The translations under genes and the position numbers were made by a program. 64,000 nucleotides of DNA, taken from Flavobacterium shii. GTDB taxonomy: Bacteria; Bacteroidota; Bacteroidia; Flavobacteriales; Flavobacteriaceae. The DNA is taken from the NCBI RefSeq assembly GCF_025847235.1, contig NZ_JAOZEW010000020.1, positions 1-64,000 of the forward strand. Direction: 5' to 3'. Below the pieces are notes generated by a model, which saw only the letters and a program-made list of their open reading frames with translations, was not told the origin of the DNA and did no database searches. This document shows, in pieces, positions 35,086-44,355 of this stretch (position 1 is the first letter of the stretch; every line of letters starts with the position of its first letter).

Positions 35086-36672
35086 CTATTCATAATAAGG
35101 TACTGATGGTTCATTCAATTTAGGATTAGCAATCACCTCCGATGTAGGCAACTGTAAAGTAAAAGTTGTGAAGGTAGCAGGAGAAATAGGCCCAATAGGA
35201 TCAGTAGGTGTAGCTACTTCGGTATCAGCATTATAATCAAACGGAACCCTTTGTTGATTACTAAGAATATTAACCGCTTTTACAGGATTATAATAAGACA
35301 ATCTTACCAAATCATACCAGTATTGTCCTTCACAGGCAAACTCAACTCTTCTTTCATTTAGGATGACATCTGTATTAAGTACTGTTACCGGATCAACACC
35401 TGCACGTGCTCTTACCTTATTAAAATACAATAACGCATCAGCATCACTTGTAGATGCATTATTACCAAGGATAGCCTCTGCATATATTAAATAAACATCT
35501 GCTAATCTTAATAATGAATTATGCTCTATAGAAGATAAGGGTGTCATTGCAGGAGCATTGTTATCTGCCTCATTACCAATAATATGTTTCTTCATACCCG
35601 GTGCCGTTGCAGTATAACCACCACCGGCAGCGTTTAATTCGGCATAATGGTCTCCGGTCAGCATAATACTCGCTTTACGTCTTATAGAATCCTGCTTCGT
35701 ATAAGCCAGATACAGATCATAACTAGGTGCTGGAGATCCCCAGGCTGATGATTTTTGTGGATTAATCTCATTACTTGGCGAGTAGGTCAACAATTGATTA
35801 CCTTCATTCCATCCACTACTGATACTGGACCATTGCAGTGCAAATAATGATTCGGGGTTATCATTATATTGCGTTTTAAAAAGATCATAATAACTTGGAA
35901 GCAAAACTAAACCACTGTTTTCGATTACATCCTTTGCATACAGTTTTGCCTTGTCTAAATAGTCCTGATCACGGGTACCTCCGAGCTGTCCTAATCCTGC
36001 CATAGTTAAATACACTTTACTTAACATCCCTTTTGCTGACCAGCTGGTAACCCTTCCTTTCTCATCAGTTGCAGGAAGATTTTCGGCAGCAAAAGTTAAA
36101 TCTTCAGCAATAAATCGGTAGACATCTGCGGTTCTGTTTTTATTTACCAAAGGCGATTGTATCAACTTCGTATTATCTTCAATAATAGGTACTTCTCCCC
36201 ACAACATGGCAAGATGATAGTATGCCATGGCACGTATAAATCTTGCCTCAGCTATTCCGGCATTTTTATCTGCGGCAGAAACTGTTTCCGGCGTATTTTT
36301 ATTAATACCATTAATTGTAGAATTACAGTGCGCAACTATAATATATAGTGCTGTCCAGCCGGTTGTTAAACGTGCATTAGATCCTGAAAGGGTAAAAGTA
36401 TTAAGCTGCACCAGATCTGCACCCTGATATTGGAGAAAAAGATTCCCGCTTAATAGATCTCCTAATGGAAGATATGCCTGATTATGCCATTGCCCCCATA
36501 CTTTACCACCATAAAGCCCCGCCGTAGCTAACCTGATTTCTTTCTTTGTCTGATAAAAATTTTCAGTGTTTATCTCTGACTGAGAAGGGCGATCCAGAAA
36601 ATCATCCTGACAGCCACTCAAAACCAGTACTCCCAACAGGGTTAAAATAGTTATTTTATAAATTGATTTCAT
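35086..36672 (-). CDS. SusD-like glycan-binding outer-membrane lipoprotein
   Basis: The 528-residue protein has a lipoprotein signal with Cys21 (VLSGCQDDF), the helical TPR-bearing scaffold (LATAGLYGG, EARFIRAMAYYHLAMLWGEVP), and the RagB/SusD C-terminal part (ERRVEFACEGQYWYDLVRL). It forms the lid of the SusC transporter and hands oligosaccharides to it. The gap to susC is 18 bp. Confidence 0.95.
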   Translation of the reverse strand: MKSIYKITILTLLGVLVLSGCQDDFLDRPSQSEINTENFYQTKKEIRLATAGLYGGKVWGQWHNQAYLPLGDLLSGNLFLQYQGADLVQLNTFTLSGSNARLTTGWTALYIIVAHCNSTINGINKNTPETVSAADKNAGIAEARFIRAMAYYHLAMLWGEVPIIEDNTKLIQSPLVNKNRTADVYRFIAEDLTFAAENLPATDEKGRVTSWSAKGMLSKVYLTMAGLGQLGGTRDQDYLDKAKLYAKDVIENSGLVLLPSYYDLFKTQYNDNPESLFALQWSSISSGWNEGNQLLTYSPSNEINPQKSSAWGSPAPSYDLYLAYTKQDSIRRKASIMLTGDHYAELNAAGGGYTATAPGMKKHIIGNEADNNAPAMTPLSSIEHNSLLRLADVYLIYAEAILGNNASTSDADALLYFNKVRARAGVDPVTVLNTDVILNERRVEFACEGQYWYDLVRLSYYNPVKAVNILSNQQRVPFDYNADTEVATPTDPIGPISPATFTTFTLQLPTSEVIANPKLNEPSVPYYE

Positions 36673-36690
36673 ATCTGTTAAGTTTAATTT

Positions 36691-39600
36691 TTATTTAGTT
36701 AATCCTACATTAATTCCCAAAGTAAATGTTCGGGCTTGTGGATAAAAGCCATTATCAATTCCGGCCTGTAACGGATTCCATGAACCTACTTCCGGATCCA
36801 TTCCTTTATATTTTGTAATAAGAAAAGGATTGGTGACACTAACATACATACGTAAAGAACTGATATGCATCTTTTGCATCCACTCATTTGGCATTGTATA
36901 CCCCATAGTCATGTTCTTGCATCTGATAAAAGATCCATTTTCAACGTACTTGTCAGAGAAACGATTATTTCTGTTACTATCGCTATTTCTAAGTCCAATA
37001 ATTGTAGTGTTTGGATTGGTAACATATACGTTATTGACATCTGATGCCGAACCATTTGGATCAATTAAAGCCAAAACGGCATGATCATTTAATGATTTTA
37101 GGTAACCATAGTTTGTTAAAGGATTTTCTCCATTAACCCTCATACCATTTACCACTTCATTACCAATATTAGCGCTAAAGAAAATATTCAGGTCAAAACC
37201 TTTATAGCTAAAGTTATTACCAAGGCCCAGTTGAAAATCCGGGATAGGAGAGCCTAAATAGGTTCTGTCTTTTTCTGTAATTACACCATCACCGTTTAAA
37301 TCCTTAAATTTTAGGTCTCCATACCATACCCCACCGGAAGTTGGTCTGACCGGCAAAACATTACCATCGGTATCAGTAGGCAAAGCATGCGTTTCAAAAT
37401 CGCTCGCAGTTGCAAATATCCCATCTACTTTATAGCCGTAAAAATCACCAATTGATCCACCCACTTTCGTTTGGGCAACAATCTCATTTCCAAGGTACCC
37501 AGGCAATGAAGCACCGTCTGTATTTAATTTCATTACCTTATTTTTGTTATGGGATAACGTAAAATCGGTACTCCAGTTAAAATCATCTCCGTTTCCTGTT
37601 ATATTTCTTGAATTCAAATGAAGGTCTATCCCTCTGTTTCTAACAGTTCCTACATTTATGAATGGAGCTGCAATTGCTCCCGGAGAATACCCGGCAGTTG
37701 TTCCGGAATACAATGGTAAAGGAACCTGTAGCAACAGTCCGTCTGTAAGACGATTATAAACATCAACAGAAAAATTAAGTTTCCAGCCAAAAAGTGCTAC
37801 ATCAATCCCTGCATTGCTATATTCTGTTTTTTCCCATTCAAGTTCAGGATTTCCTAAATTAGCAGTAAGTTGTGCATTACCAGCCAAACTATTTTGAGCT
37901 GAAGCTAATAAAGTTAAATTAGCATTATTTCCGGCATTTTGATTATTAGTAAGACCGTAACCTGCCCTTAATTTTAATTCATTGACAATTTTTGAGCCTT
38001 TTAAAAATTTCTCGTTATTTAATTTCCAGGCAAATGCTCCTGAATATGTAGTCACCCAGCGGTTCTCTGCTGCAAATTTTGAAGTACCGTCTGCACGGAC
38101 ATTAGCTGTAAATAAATATTTGTCATTATAAATAAAATTTACCCGCCCAAAATAAGATTCCTGTGCACTCTCTCTTTTAATTCCGCCATTGGTTGCTGTT
38201 TCCGCGTCACCGCTACCTATATTAGTAATATCGTCCGAAATGAAATTTCTTCTTGCTGCAGAAACATCTTCGTACTGAGACAATTGCGCCTCATGTCCTG
38301 CCAGTACATTAACATTATATTTGCTTTTAAACACTTTAGCATATGTTAAGAAACTTCTGAAAGTCGTAAAATAGTCCTGACTATAGGAATAAAAGGCGTC
38401 ATTCACTACTCTCTCCGCTAACCCAAACTTGTAAGCAGGGTTATATCTATCCTCTGTCCTAAATGAAAAATTCCCTGACACCTCATTTCTAAAAGACAAG
38501 GCTTTTGTAAATGCTATTTCTGTATATAAATTACCAAATAATTGATTTCTTTTAGGGTTATTTTTATTAATAAGGGCGAGGGCATAAGGATTTACACGCT
38601 TTGCAATCCATCCTTCACTGCTTTCTTCTCCGGCAAAACTGCCATCAGGATTTCTTACCGGGATATCCGGTGTCTGACTTAATGCCTCTGCAATAACATT
38701 TGAACCTGTTGAATTTACATTCTCATCAATATGGGTTAACTGTAAACTGGTCCCAACTTTTAACCAGTCTGTAGTTTTGTTGTCTAAATTCAACCTCAAC
38801 GAAGTCCTTGTAAACTCAGACCCAATTGCTATACCTTCCTGATTAAAATAAGACCCCGACAATAAATACTGTGTTTTATCATTACCGCCGCTTAAAGTAA
38901 GCGTATGGCTTTTTACCGGAGCTTTTCTGAATAATTCGTCCTGCCAGTTTGTACCCTTGCCCAAATACTGTGGATTGGCAAATTCCGGTCTGGTATCAAA
39001 ACCCCAAACAGCAGCCCTGTCGTTAATAAACTCACCATATTCCCTTAAATCCATAGTTGGATATTTCTTGATCAGTTCCTGATATCCGGTTGTAAATTCA
39101 TAAGTAATTTTTGGTGCTCCTTCTTTACCTCTCTTAGTAGTAATAACAATTACACCGTTAGTTGCCTGAGAACCATAAATAGCTGTTGCTGATGCATCTT
39201 TTAAGACGTCAATAGACTGAATATCCGAAGGACTAATAGTCGCTAAGGGGTTTGTGCCATTAGCTCCGCCATAACTTTGTCCAATTATAACGCCATCTAT
39301 TACATATAAGGGAGAACTGCCGCCAAAAGAAGACAGACCACGTATTTGTATATTAACACCCCCTCCGGGCTGACCCGAAGTCTGTTGCACAACTACACCG
39401 GCTACTTTACCCTGTAAAGCCTGGTCAAATGTTACAGGACGTGTTTTAAGAAGCTCCTCACCCGATATGGAAGATATGGATCCCGTAAGATCTTTTCTCT
39501 TTGCTTTACCATAACCAATTACCACGACGTCGTCTAATACTTTTCGATCTTCTTTCAGGCGAATTTTTAATTGATTATCTGTAACTTTTACTTCTGCACT

Positions 39601-39882
39601 TACATAGCCCAGATAGCTTGCAACAAGTGTTTCTCCAATTTTAGCTTTAATAGAAAATGACCCGTCTACGTCCGTAGCCACACCAGTCTTAGTTCCTTTA
39701 AGATAAATGCTGACCCCAAAAAGTGGCTGGCCATTTGAATCTTCTAATACTGTACCGGTAATTTTCACATCAGAATTTTGGGCTGATACCAGGCTAAACG
39801 AACAAAGCATAAACAATAAGGCATACTTGCCAAAGAGTTTTTTTGCTTTTACAAAGCGTTGAATTACGTATTTTTCATTCAT
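36691..39882 (-). CDS. SusC-like TonB-dependent transporter
   Basis: The 1063-residue outer-membrane protein has a signal peptide (about 1-34), a carboxypeptidase D-like domain (about 40-118: GTVLEDSNGQPLFGVSIYLKG), the SusC signature region VVIGYGKAKRKDLTGSIS, the plug (about 125-235) and a 22-stranded beta-barrel ending in a short hydrophobic strand. There is no extra N-terminal STN domain, so it is not an anti-sigma-linked transducer; control is more likely through the hybrid sensor at 44356-48369. It is the first gene of the transporter operon and imports glycan oligosaccharides with TonB energy. Confidence 0.95.
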   Translation of the reverse strand: MNEKYVIQRFVKAKKLFGKYALLFMLCSFSLVSAQNSDVKITGTVLEDSNGQPLFGVSIYLKGTKTGVATDVDGSFSIKAKIGETLVASYLGYVSAEVKVTDNQLKIRLKEDRKVLDDVVVIGYGKAKRKDLTGSISSISGEELLKTRPVTFDQALQGKVAGVVVQQTSGQPGGGVNIQIRGLSSFGGSSPLYVIDGVIIGQSYGGANGTNPLATISPSDIQSIDVLKDASATAIYGSQATNGVIVITTKRGKEGAPKITYEFTTGYQELIKKYPTMDLREYGEFINDRAAVWGFDTRPEFANPQYLGKGTNWQDELFRKAPVKSHTLTLSGGNDKTQYLLSGSYFNQEGIAIGSEFTRTSLRLNLDNKTTDWLKVGTSLQLTHIDENVNSTGSNVIAEALSQTPDIPVRNPDGSFAGEESSEGWIAKRVNPYALALINKNNPKRNQLFGNLYTEIAFTKALSFRNEVSGNFSFRTEDRYNPAYKFGLAERVVNDAFYSYSQDYFTTFRSFLTYAKVFKSKYNVNVLAGHEAQLSQYEDVSAARRNFISDDITNIGSGDAETATNGGIKRESAQESYFGRVNFIYNDKYLFTANVRADGTSKFAAENRWVTTYSGAFAWKLNNEKFLKGSKIVNELKLRAGYGLTNNQNAGNNANLTLLASAQNSLAGNAQLTANLGNPELEWEKTEYSNAGIDVALFGWKLNFSVDVYNRLTDGLLLQVPLPLYSGTTAGYSPGAIAAPFINVGTVRNRGIDLHLNSRNITGNGDDFNWSTDFTLSHNKNKVMKLNTDGASLPGYLGNEIVAQTKVGGSIGDFYGYKVDGIFATASDFETHALPTDTDGNVLPVRPTSGGVWYGDLKFKDLNGDGVITEKDRTYLGSPIPDFQLGLGNNFSYKGFDLNIFFSANIGNEVVNGMRVNGENPLTNYGYLKSLNDHAVLALIDPNGSASDVNNVYVTNPNTTIIGLRNSDSNRNNRFSDKYVENGSFIRCKNMTMGYTMPNEWMQKMHISSLRMYVSVTNPFLITKYKGMDPEVGSWNPLQAGIDNGFYPQARTFTLGINVGLTK

Positions 39883-39943
39883 AATTAAATTAGTTTTGAG
39901 TTAGTTAATTAGTTAATTAAGTGGTTAAATTTTACATGAAAAG

Positions 39944-39957
39944 ATGTCTTTTGACAT
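39944..39957. promoter_or_regulatory. ATGTC-N4-GACAT palindrome upstream of susC
   Basis: The 14-bp palindrome lies 62 bp upstream of the susC ATG, flanked by AT-rich repeats. It could be a binding site for the AraC-type output domain of the hybrid sensor, but no second copy was found and no clear -7/-33 pair is visible. Confidence 0.35.
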
Positions 39958-40588
39958 GAAACATTTTTAATATTTGTTATTTCATTGTCTTTATACTTTT
40001 CCACATAACATTAGGAACAAATTAACAATAAAGCAGCGCCAAACTACGGTTCATTTTGTGTCCAAAAACGGTATCAATTGTTGCAATCATAAAGTTGCCA
40101 TAAAAAAAAACCTATAAATATTTGATTATCGTATTTAATGTCATAAAAAACTATCATTTCAATAATTAAAAATGAACCCTGATTCGAGATAAACTGAACA
40201 TATAAAAATTGGCTTTTTAACATTAAGTTTGCGTATTGGAGGAGTTTCTTTAACAGAATTCTATAGATTTTGAAGGAGTATTTTGTCTGTTGGAAGACTG
40301 CTTTATTTCCTGTTCTTTTTAAAATCAGTTTTGCTGGAAAAACAGATTCGTATGAAAGCTCCTAACAACACAAATTAAAGTCCTGCTAAAAAGGACAGAA
40401 TAGAAATAGAAACTGTTAAGTAAGCTTCAAATAATTTTAGAAAAGACCTTCATCAGTATTCTTCTGATAAATACTTGTTTTAATCTGGATTCGATTATTA
40501 AAAGGAAGGTTTTGAGTTGACTTAAGGCTTTGGCTGGAGGATTATAATTTAAATATACCAAAGCTTAGTCGAATCACTTTCGAAATAA

Positions 40589-40651
40589 AAAGTCTTCGAC
40601 TTTAGCCTGTCCTGAGCTTTTGTCGAAGGGTTCGGGTTCAGGATGACAATC
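40589..40651. repeat. Flavobacterial intergenic repeat (TTCGACT...GAGC...GACA type)
   Basis: A GC-richer imperfect palindrome (CTTCGACTTTAGCC, CCTGAGC, TTGTCGAAGG, TTCAGGATGACA) belongs to the same type as 9006-9030. It lies in the 920-bp gap 39883-40805, which otherwise holds only AT-rich DNA, the susC upstream palindrome and the hairpin at 40739-40768; I see no gene there. Confidence 0.5.
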
Positions 40652-40738
40652 ATTTCTGGAAGTATAAAGTTTTTTACTCAAATATTATTTTTTCCTTTTA
40701 TTATTATTGAATAAGAAAATCCTATATCTGTAAGCAAA

Positions 40739-40768
40739 GCTGCCGCACGAAAGGATTCGTGCGGCAGC
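40739..40768. terminator. 13-bp perfect GC-rich hairpin after the broken GH43 gene
   Basis: The arms 40739-40751 and 40756-40768 are exact reverse complements around a 4-nt loop. There is no T-run on either strand, so it may be an mRNA 3' stabiliser or a repeat element, not a classical terminator. Confidence 0.5.
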
Positions 40769-40805
40769 AGGGTCATTTAGAAAACAAATTGCTTTTATGG
40801 TAAAA

Positions 40806-42183
40806 CTATTTTAAGAATTTCCAATAATCAAAATACAGTATGTCGGTCTCCGCTTCTCCTTTAAAAACAAAATACAAATCGTGAATTCCTGAAACTTTTT
40901 TAACATCAATTGTCTGCAATGCCCATTTGTCATTGCCTCCTGCAATTGGTACATTTACGGTTCCGATTAATTCTCCGCCTTTAGTGTCCAATCGTATCTC
41001 CATTGAAACATTTTCGTTGTGCTTTGTACCAATTCTTGTCATGAATTTCGAAGCGCCTTTACGGAAATCCACCTCTTTTACTTTGATAAAAGCATCATTG
41101 TATTTTGCCGTAACAAAATTGCCAGTCCCATTATCATTCATTGACTTCACTCCTTCAGACCAGGCAATGGTTTCAGCTTCAGTTTTGACAAGGATTTAAT
41201 GGACTTAAACTCTGTTTAATACCTTCTGTCATATTCATTTGCACAATCGAACCATCTTTATTAAACCTGGCTTCTTCTACACATACTGAACGGGTAAAGC
41301 CACCACCTCCCGGCAATGTTGCATTGTGATAGAAAAAATAGGGTTGCCCCTTAAAATCAATTATGCCGGGATGATTGGTAAAAGAACTTCCTTGTGTAGG
41401 CATGACGACACCTTGATATTTCCAGGGTCCTGTTATACTTTTACTGGTTGAATAACCAATATGTTCCGATATTGGCCCAGCGGCAAAAAACAGATAATAC
41501 AGACTATTGCGTTTATACAGCCATGGTCCTTCCTCATAAGTGGTAGGTCTGTCACTTTTTTCTCCTTCGCGTTTACCAAAAGATTCTATAGTATTGGGGA
41601 TCTGTTTAACTTCACCCGAACAGGATGTCATGTCCTTATTCAGTTTTACGTAATACAAGCCGGGATTTCCCCAAAACAAATACGCCTGACCATCCTTATC
41701 AATAAATGGGGTAGGATCAATATCGCACCAAATATGATCGGAATTGATAAGTTTCTTGCCTATAGGGTCTTTAAATGGACCATAAGGACTATCTGAAACT
41801 AAAACTCCTATACCTCCGCCATGCATGGGACAGTATAAATAAAATTTACCATTTCGTTCAATACACTGAACTGCCCAGGCACCATTATCCTGCTTTGCCC
41901 AACTAAAATCTTTTAGAGAAGCAACTATTCCATGATCTGTCCAATTGACCATGTCTGTTGATGTATAAAGTGACCAATTGAGCTTTTTAAAACCCTTGCC
42001 GTCGGCATTGGCATCGTCTTCATCATGACTTGTATAAAGATATACTGTCCCGTTATGTACCATTGGTGCAGGATCTGCCGTATAATTGGTTTGCACAATA
42101 GGATTTTGTGCCTCTCCAATAGAACAATTTATAATAGCTATAAGTGTCGCTATAAGTTTATAGGTATGTTCCGTTTTAGTTAT
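40806..42183 (-). pseudogene. GH43-CBM6 gene, frameshifted and without a start codon
   Basis: Two adjacent frames together make a GH43 with a CBM6-like tail. The long frame (42183-41179) covers the catalytic domain: TADPAPMVHNG, WCDIDPTPF, TYEEGPWLY. The second frame (to 40806) carries the jelly roll ending LYFDYWKFLK. They are out of phase; the break is near 41190, where family sequence continues as VKTEAETIAWSEG after a one-base loss. The 5' side is also damaged. In-frame sequence reads as a signal peptide (YKLIATLIAIINCSIGEAQ), but no ATG, GTG or TTG precedes it before a TAA at 42186, right beside the inverted-repeat element at 42193-42395. Confidence 0.8.
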
Positions 42184-42192
42184 TTAGTAACA

Positions 42193-42395
42193 CGTTGGGT
42201 GTAATTATTAAAAACGTCAGTTCGAGTGTTTTTTGTGCAGAGAAGCGGAGCAAACTTCTCGATACGCTTCGCACTCGAAGTGACGTGTATCGAGAACCGT
42301 TTTTAATAATAATTTTGCTGTTCTCGATACAATTTTCTATCGAAAATTACTCGAACTGACGAAAAATTATCATTAAAAACTAATTACACCCAACG
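42193..42395. repeat. 203-bp inverted-repeat element (MITE/REP-like)
   Basis: The ends CGTTGGGTGTAATTA (42193-42207) and its exact reverse complement (42381-42395) bound an internally palindromic, GC-richer core with several TCGAGT/ACTCGA and GTCAGTTCGAGT/ACTCGAACTGAC pairs. TTTTAGTTA occurs on both sides (42174-42182 and 42398-42406) as a possible target duplication, though not flush with the ends. Nothing is encoded. Sequence resembling one end (TAATTACACCCAAC) also occurs at 3257-3270. Confidence 0.6.
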
Positions 42396-42438
42396 GGTTT
42401 TAGTTAATAAAAATCCTTCGCTCTTTTGATTTATCTTA

Positions 42439-44025
42439 CTATTTAATTCTGAACCAATCAAAATCAACATGTCCACCGGTATTTTTTGTGGCGTAATTGA
42501 ATAAAGCAAAACGATAGCCCATAAAATGCGGAATGTCATATTTCATTTTCAATATATTTCCAATAGGATTCCACACTTTTCCATCTAAGCTGTACGAAAA
42601 TTTAGCTTCATCTTTCCCATTAAGAGCGTAAAGGTTTTTAGCTTCATCGTTCATGCCGGTAAAATCGCAATCGATTCTGAAGTAAATTTGGTCTTGATCC
42701 AATGGAATTCGCTGTACTTCGACAGGCTTATCATTATCACTAGTAATCATTACTATCGACTTTTGACCCGCGTCAATTTTAACCCCCGCCAATCCATACT
42801 TTTTTTGGAGAACTGAGAATCCGGCAAAATCGCCGTCTTTCATTTTGGAAACATCCAGAGCAACAGAAGCTGAGCTGGTTGGACCAATAGTGCGTTGTGT
42901 AAGTGTGTTTCTGGCCTGAAGAAAATCAGTATCGATTCTTCCTGTTTTGAGACGCAGGAATCCTTTACTTTCAGTTACAGACCACAGTGCATTATCCGGA
43001 TTATGATTCCATTGCCATACTAAAGGAAGTGCTGCTTGTCCTTTCTTGCGATTGAATTCATCAGAAGAAACCAAATTCGGAATCAAACTGGTACTGGCTG
43101 GCAGGTCTAATGTTTCCGGGACTTTGCCATTTTCTCCTAATACAGGCCAACCGCCTTCCCACTTGACAGGAACGAGATAAGGAACGCGGCCAACAGCACC
43201 AAAATCTCGGAAAAGATAAGAGAACCAGCGTCCGTCTGGAGTGTCTATCAATCCTCCCTGAGCAATTCCTCTATCCTGTAAGCCAACTTTTCCTTCCCAG
43301 GGACCGTTGATATTATCTGCCCTATGTATAATTACAGTTCGCATTCCACCGCGTGGCGCGCAAATATTAAATAAGTAATATTTGCCTTTTACTTTAAATA
43401 ATTGAGATCCTTCAGCTCCAAGTCCTACTTCTTTTCCTGTTGGTGCGCTGGCGTTTTCGATGAGAACTCTCTCCAGAACGCCTTGTTTAATTCCTGTCAG
43501 ATCGTCATTTAATTCAACAATTTTAAGTCTGTTTGCGTCATAAATTAAATATACCTTGCCATCATCATCAAAAAACAAGGAATGGTCATGGAGGGATGGC
43601 TTAAAAGAAACTCTTTGCCAGTTTCCTTTTTCTATATCTTTTGTTTTAAAAATATAGGTTTCACCTGGTGTGTCATGTGCAAAAGTGGTTACATAATACA
43701 TACCGTTATGGTAGCGCAGACTACTTGCCCATGAACCTCTGCTATAGATGTTTTTTCCATCTGTCAAATTTAGCGCCGGCAAGTCTGCCAAAGTATCGTA
43801 GGCATAGTTAATGATTTTCCAATTGACAAGATCTGTAGATTTCATAATGGGCACACCCGGGTTCATATGCATCGTGGTACTGCTCATATAATAATTTTTA
43901 CCAACCCTGATCATAGACATATCAGGCACATCAGCAAAAATTATTGGATTTTGGGCTTGCGCCAAAGCAACGGTCTGAACAAGTAAAACAAGGAAGGCCA
44001 AAATAGGCCTAATTTTTTTTCTCAT
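42439..44025 (-). CDS. GH43 beta-xylosidase/arabinofuranosidase with C-terminal concanavalin-like domain
   Basis: The 528-residue secreted protein has a signal peptide (1-24), then the GH43 propeller with the general base D35 (FADVPDMSMIR), the strand YYMSSTTMHMNPGVPIMKS typical of one GH43 subgroup, SLHDHSLFFDDDG, and GLGAEGSQLF, which carries the likely acid Glu. The beta-sandwich tail spans about 340-528. The two-domain form matches enzymes acting on xylo- or arabino-oligosaccharides. It is the gene next to the hybrid sensor, from which it is separated by 330 bp and a terminator. Confidence 0.87.
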   Translation of the reverse strand: MRKKIRPILAFLVLLVQTVALAQAQNPIIFADVPDMSMIRVGKNYYMSSTTMHMNPGVPIMKSTDLVNWKIINYAYDTLADLPALNLTDGKNIYSRGSWASSLRYHNGMYYVTTFAHDTPGETYIFKTKDIEKGNWQRVSFKPSLHDHSLFFDDDGKVYLIYDANRLKIVELNDDLTGIKQGVLERVLIENASAPTGKEVGLGAEGSQLFKVKGKYYLFNICAPRGGMRTVIIHRADNINGPWEGKVGLQDRGIAQGGLIDTPDGRWFSYLFRDFGAVGRVPYLVPVKWEGGWPVLGENGKVPETLDLPASTSLIPNLVSSDEFNRKKGQAALPLVWQWNHNPDNALWSVTESKGFLRLKTGRIDTDFLQARNTLTQRTIGPTSSASVALDVSKMKDGDFAGFSVLQKKYGLAGVKIDAGQKSIVMITSDNDKPVEVQRIPLDQDQIYFRIDCDFTGMNDEAKNLYALNGKDEAKFSYSLDGKVWNPIGNILKMKYDIPHFMGYRFALFNYATKNTGGHVDFDWFRIK

Positions 44026-44248
44026 AATTTAAAAATTGGTCAAATAGTTATAAATGGTTTCTTCTAAACAAAATAACAACAAAACAATACCATACAATGT
44101 TTCCTTTTGTATTGAAAAAGTGCGCCAATTGTATTAAATGAAACCTATACTATCAAATACATTTATAAATCAATCTGAAATTATGTCTATAAGATTTGGA
44201 AATAGTATAATTCATTGACTAGGTTAAAAATAAGCAGTATCAAAAAAA

Positions 44249-44272
44249 AGTAGTAAACCTAAGCTTACTACT
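44249..44272 (-). terminator. Terminator after the hybrid two-component gene
   Basis: An 8-bp perfect stem (44249-44256 with 44265-44272) and 8-nt loop run into a T-run on the minus strand. The rest of the 330-bp gap 44026-44355 is AT-rich and holds the presumed promoter of the GH43 gene. Confidence 0.75.
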
Positions 44273-44355
44273 CTTTAAAATTGTAGTTGTATTTGTTATT
44301 TAATCCTATATCACTTTTTTAGGATTAGGCATTTAATAATTCCTCTCAACAAATA

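Noticed and set aside
41179..41200. Programmed frameshift joining GH43 and CBM6
   Set aside because: No slippery heptamer is visible at the junction and the gene also lacks a start codon, so simple decay explains both lesions.
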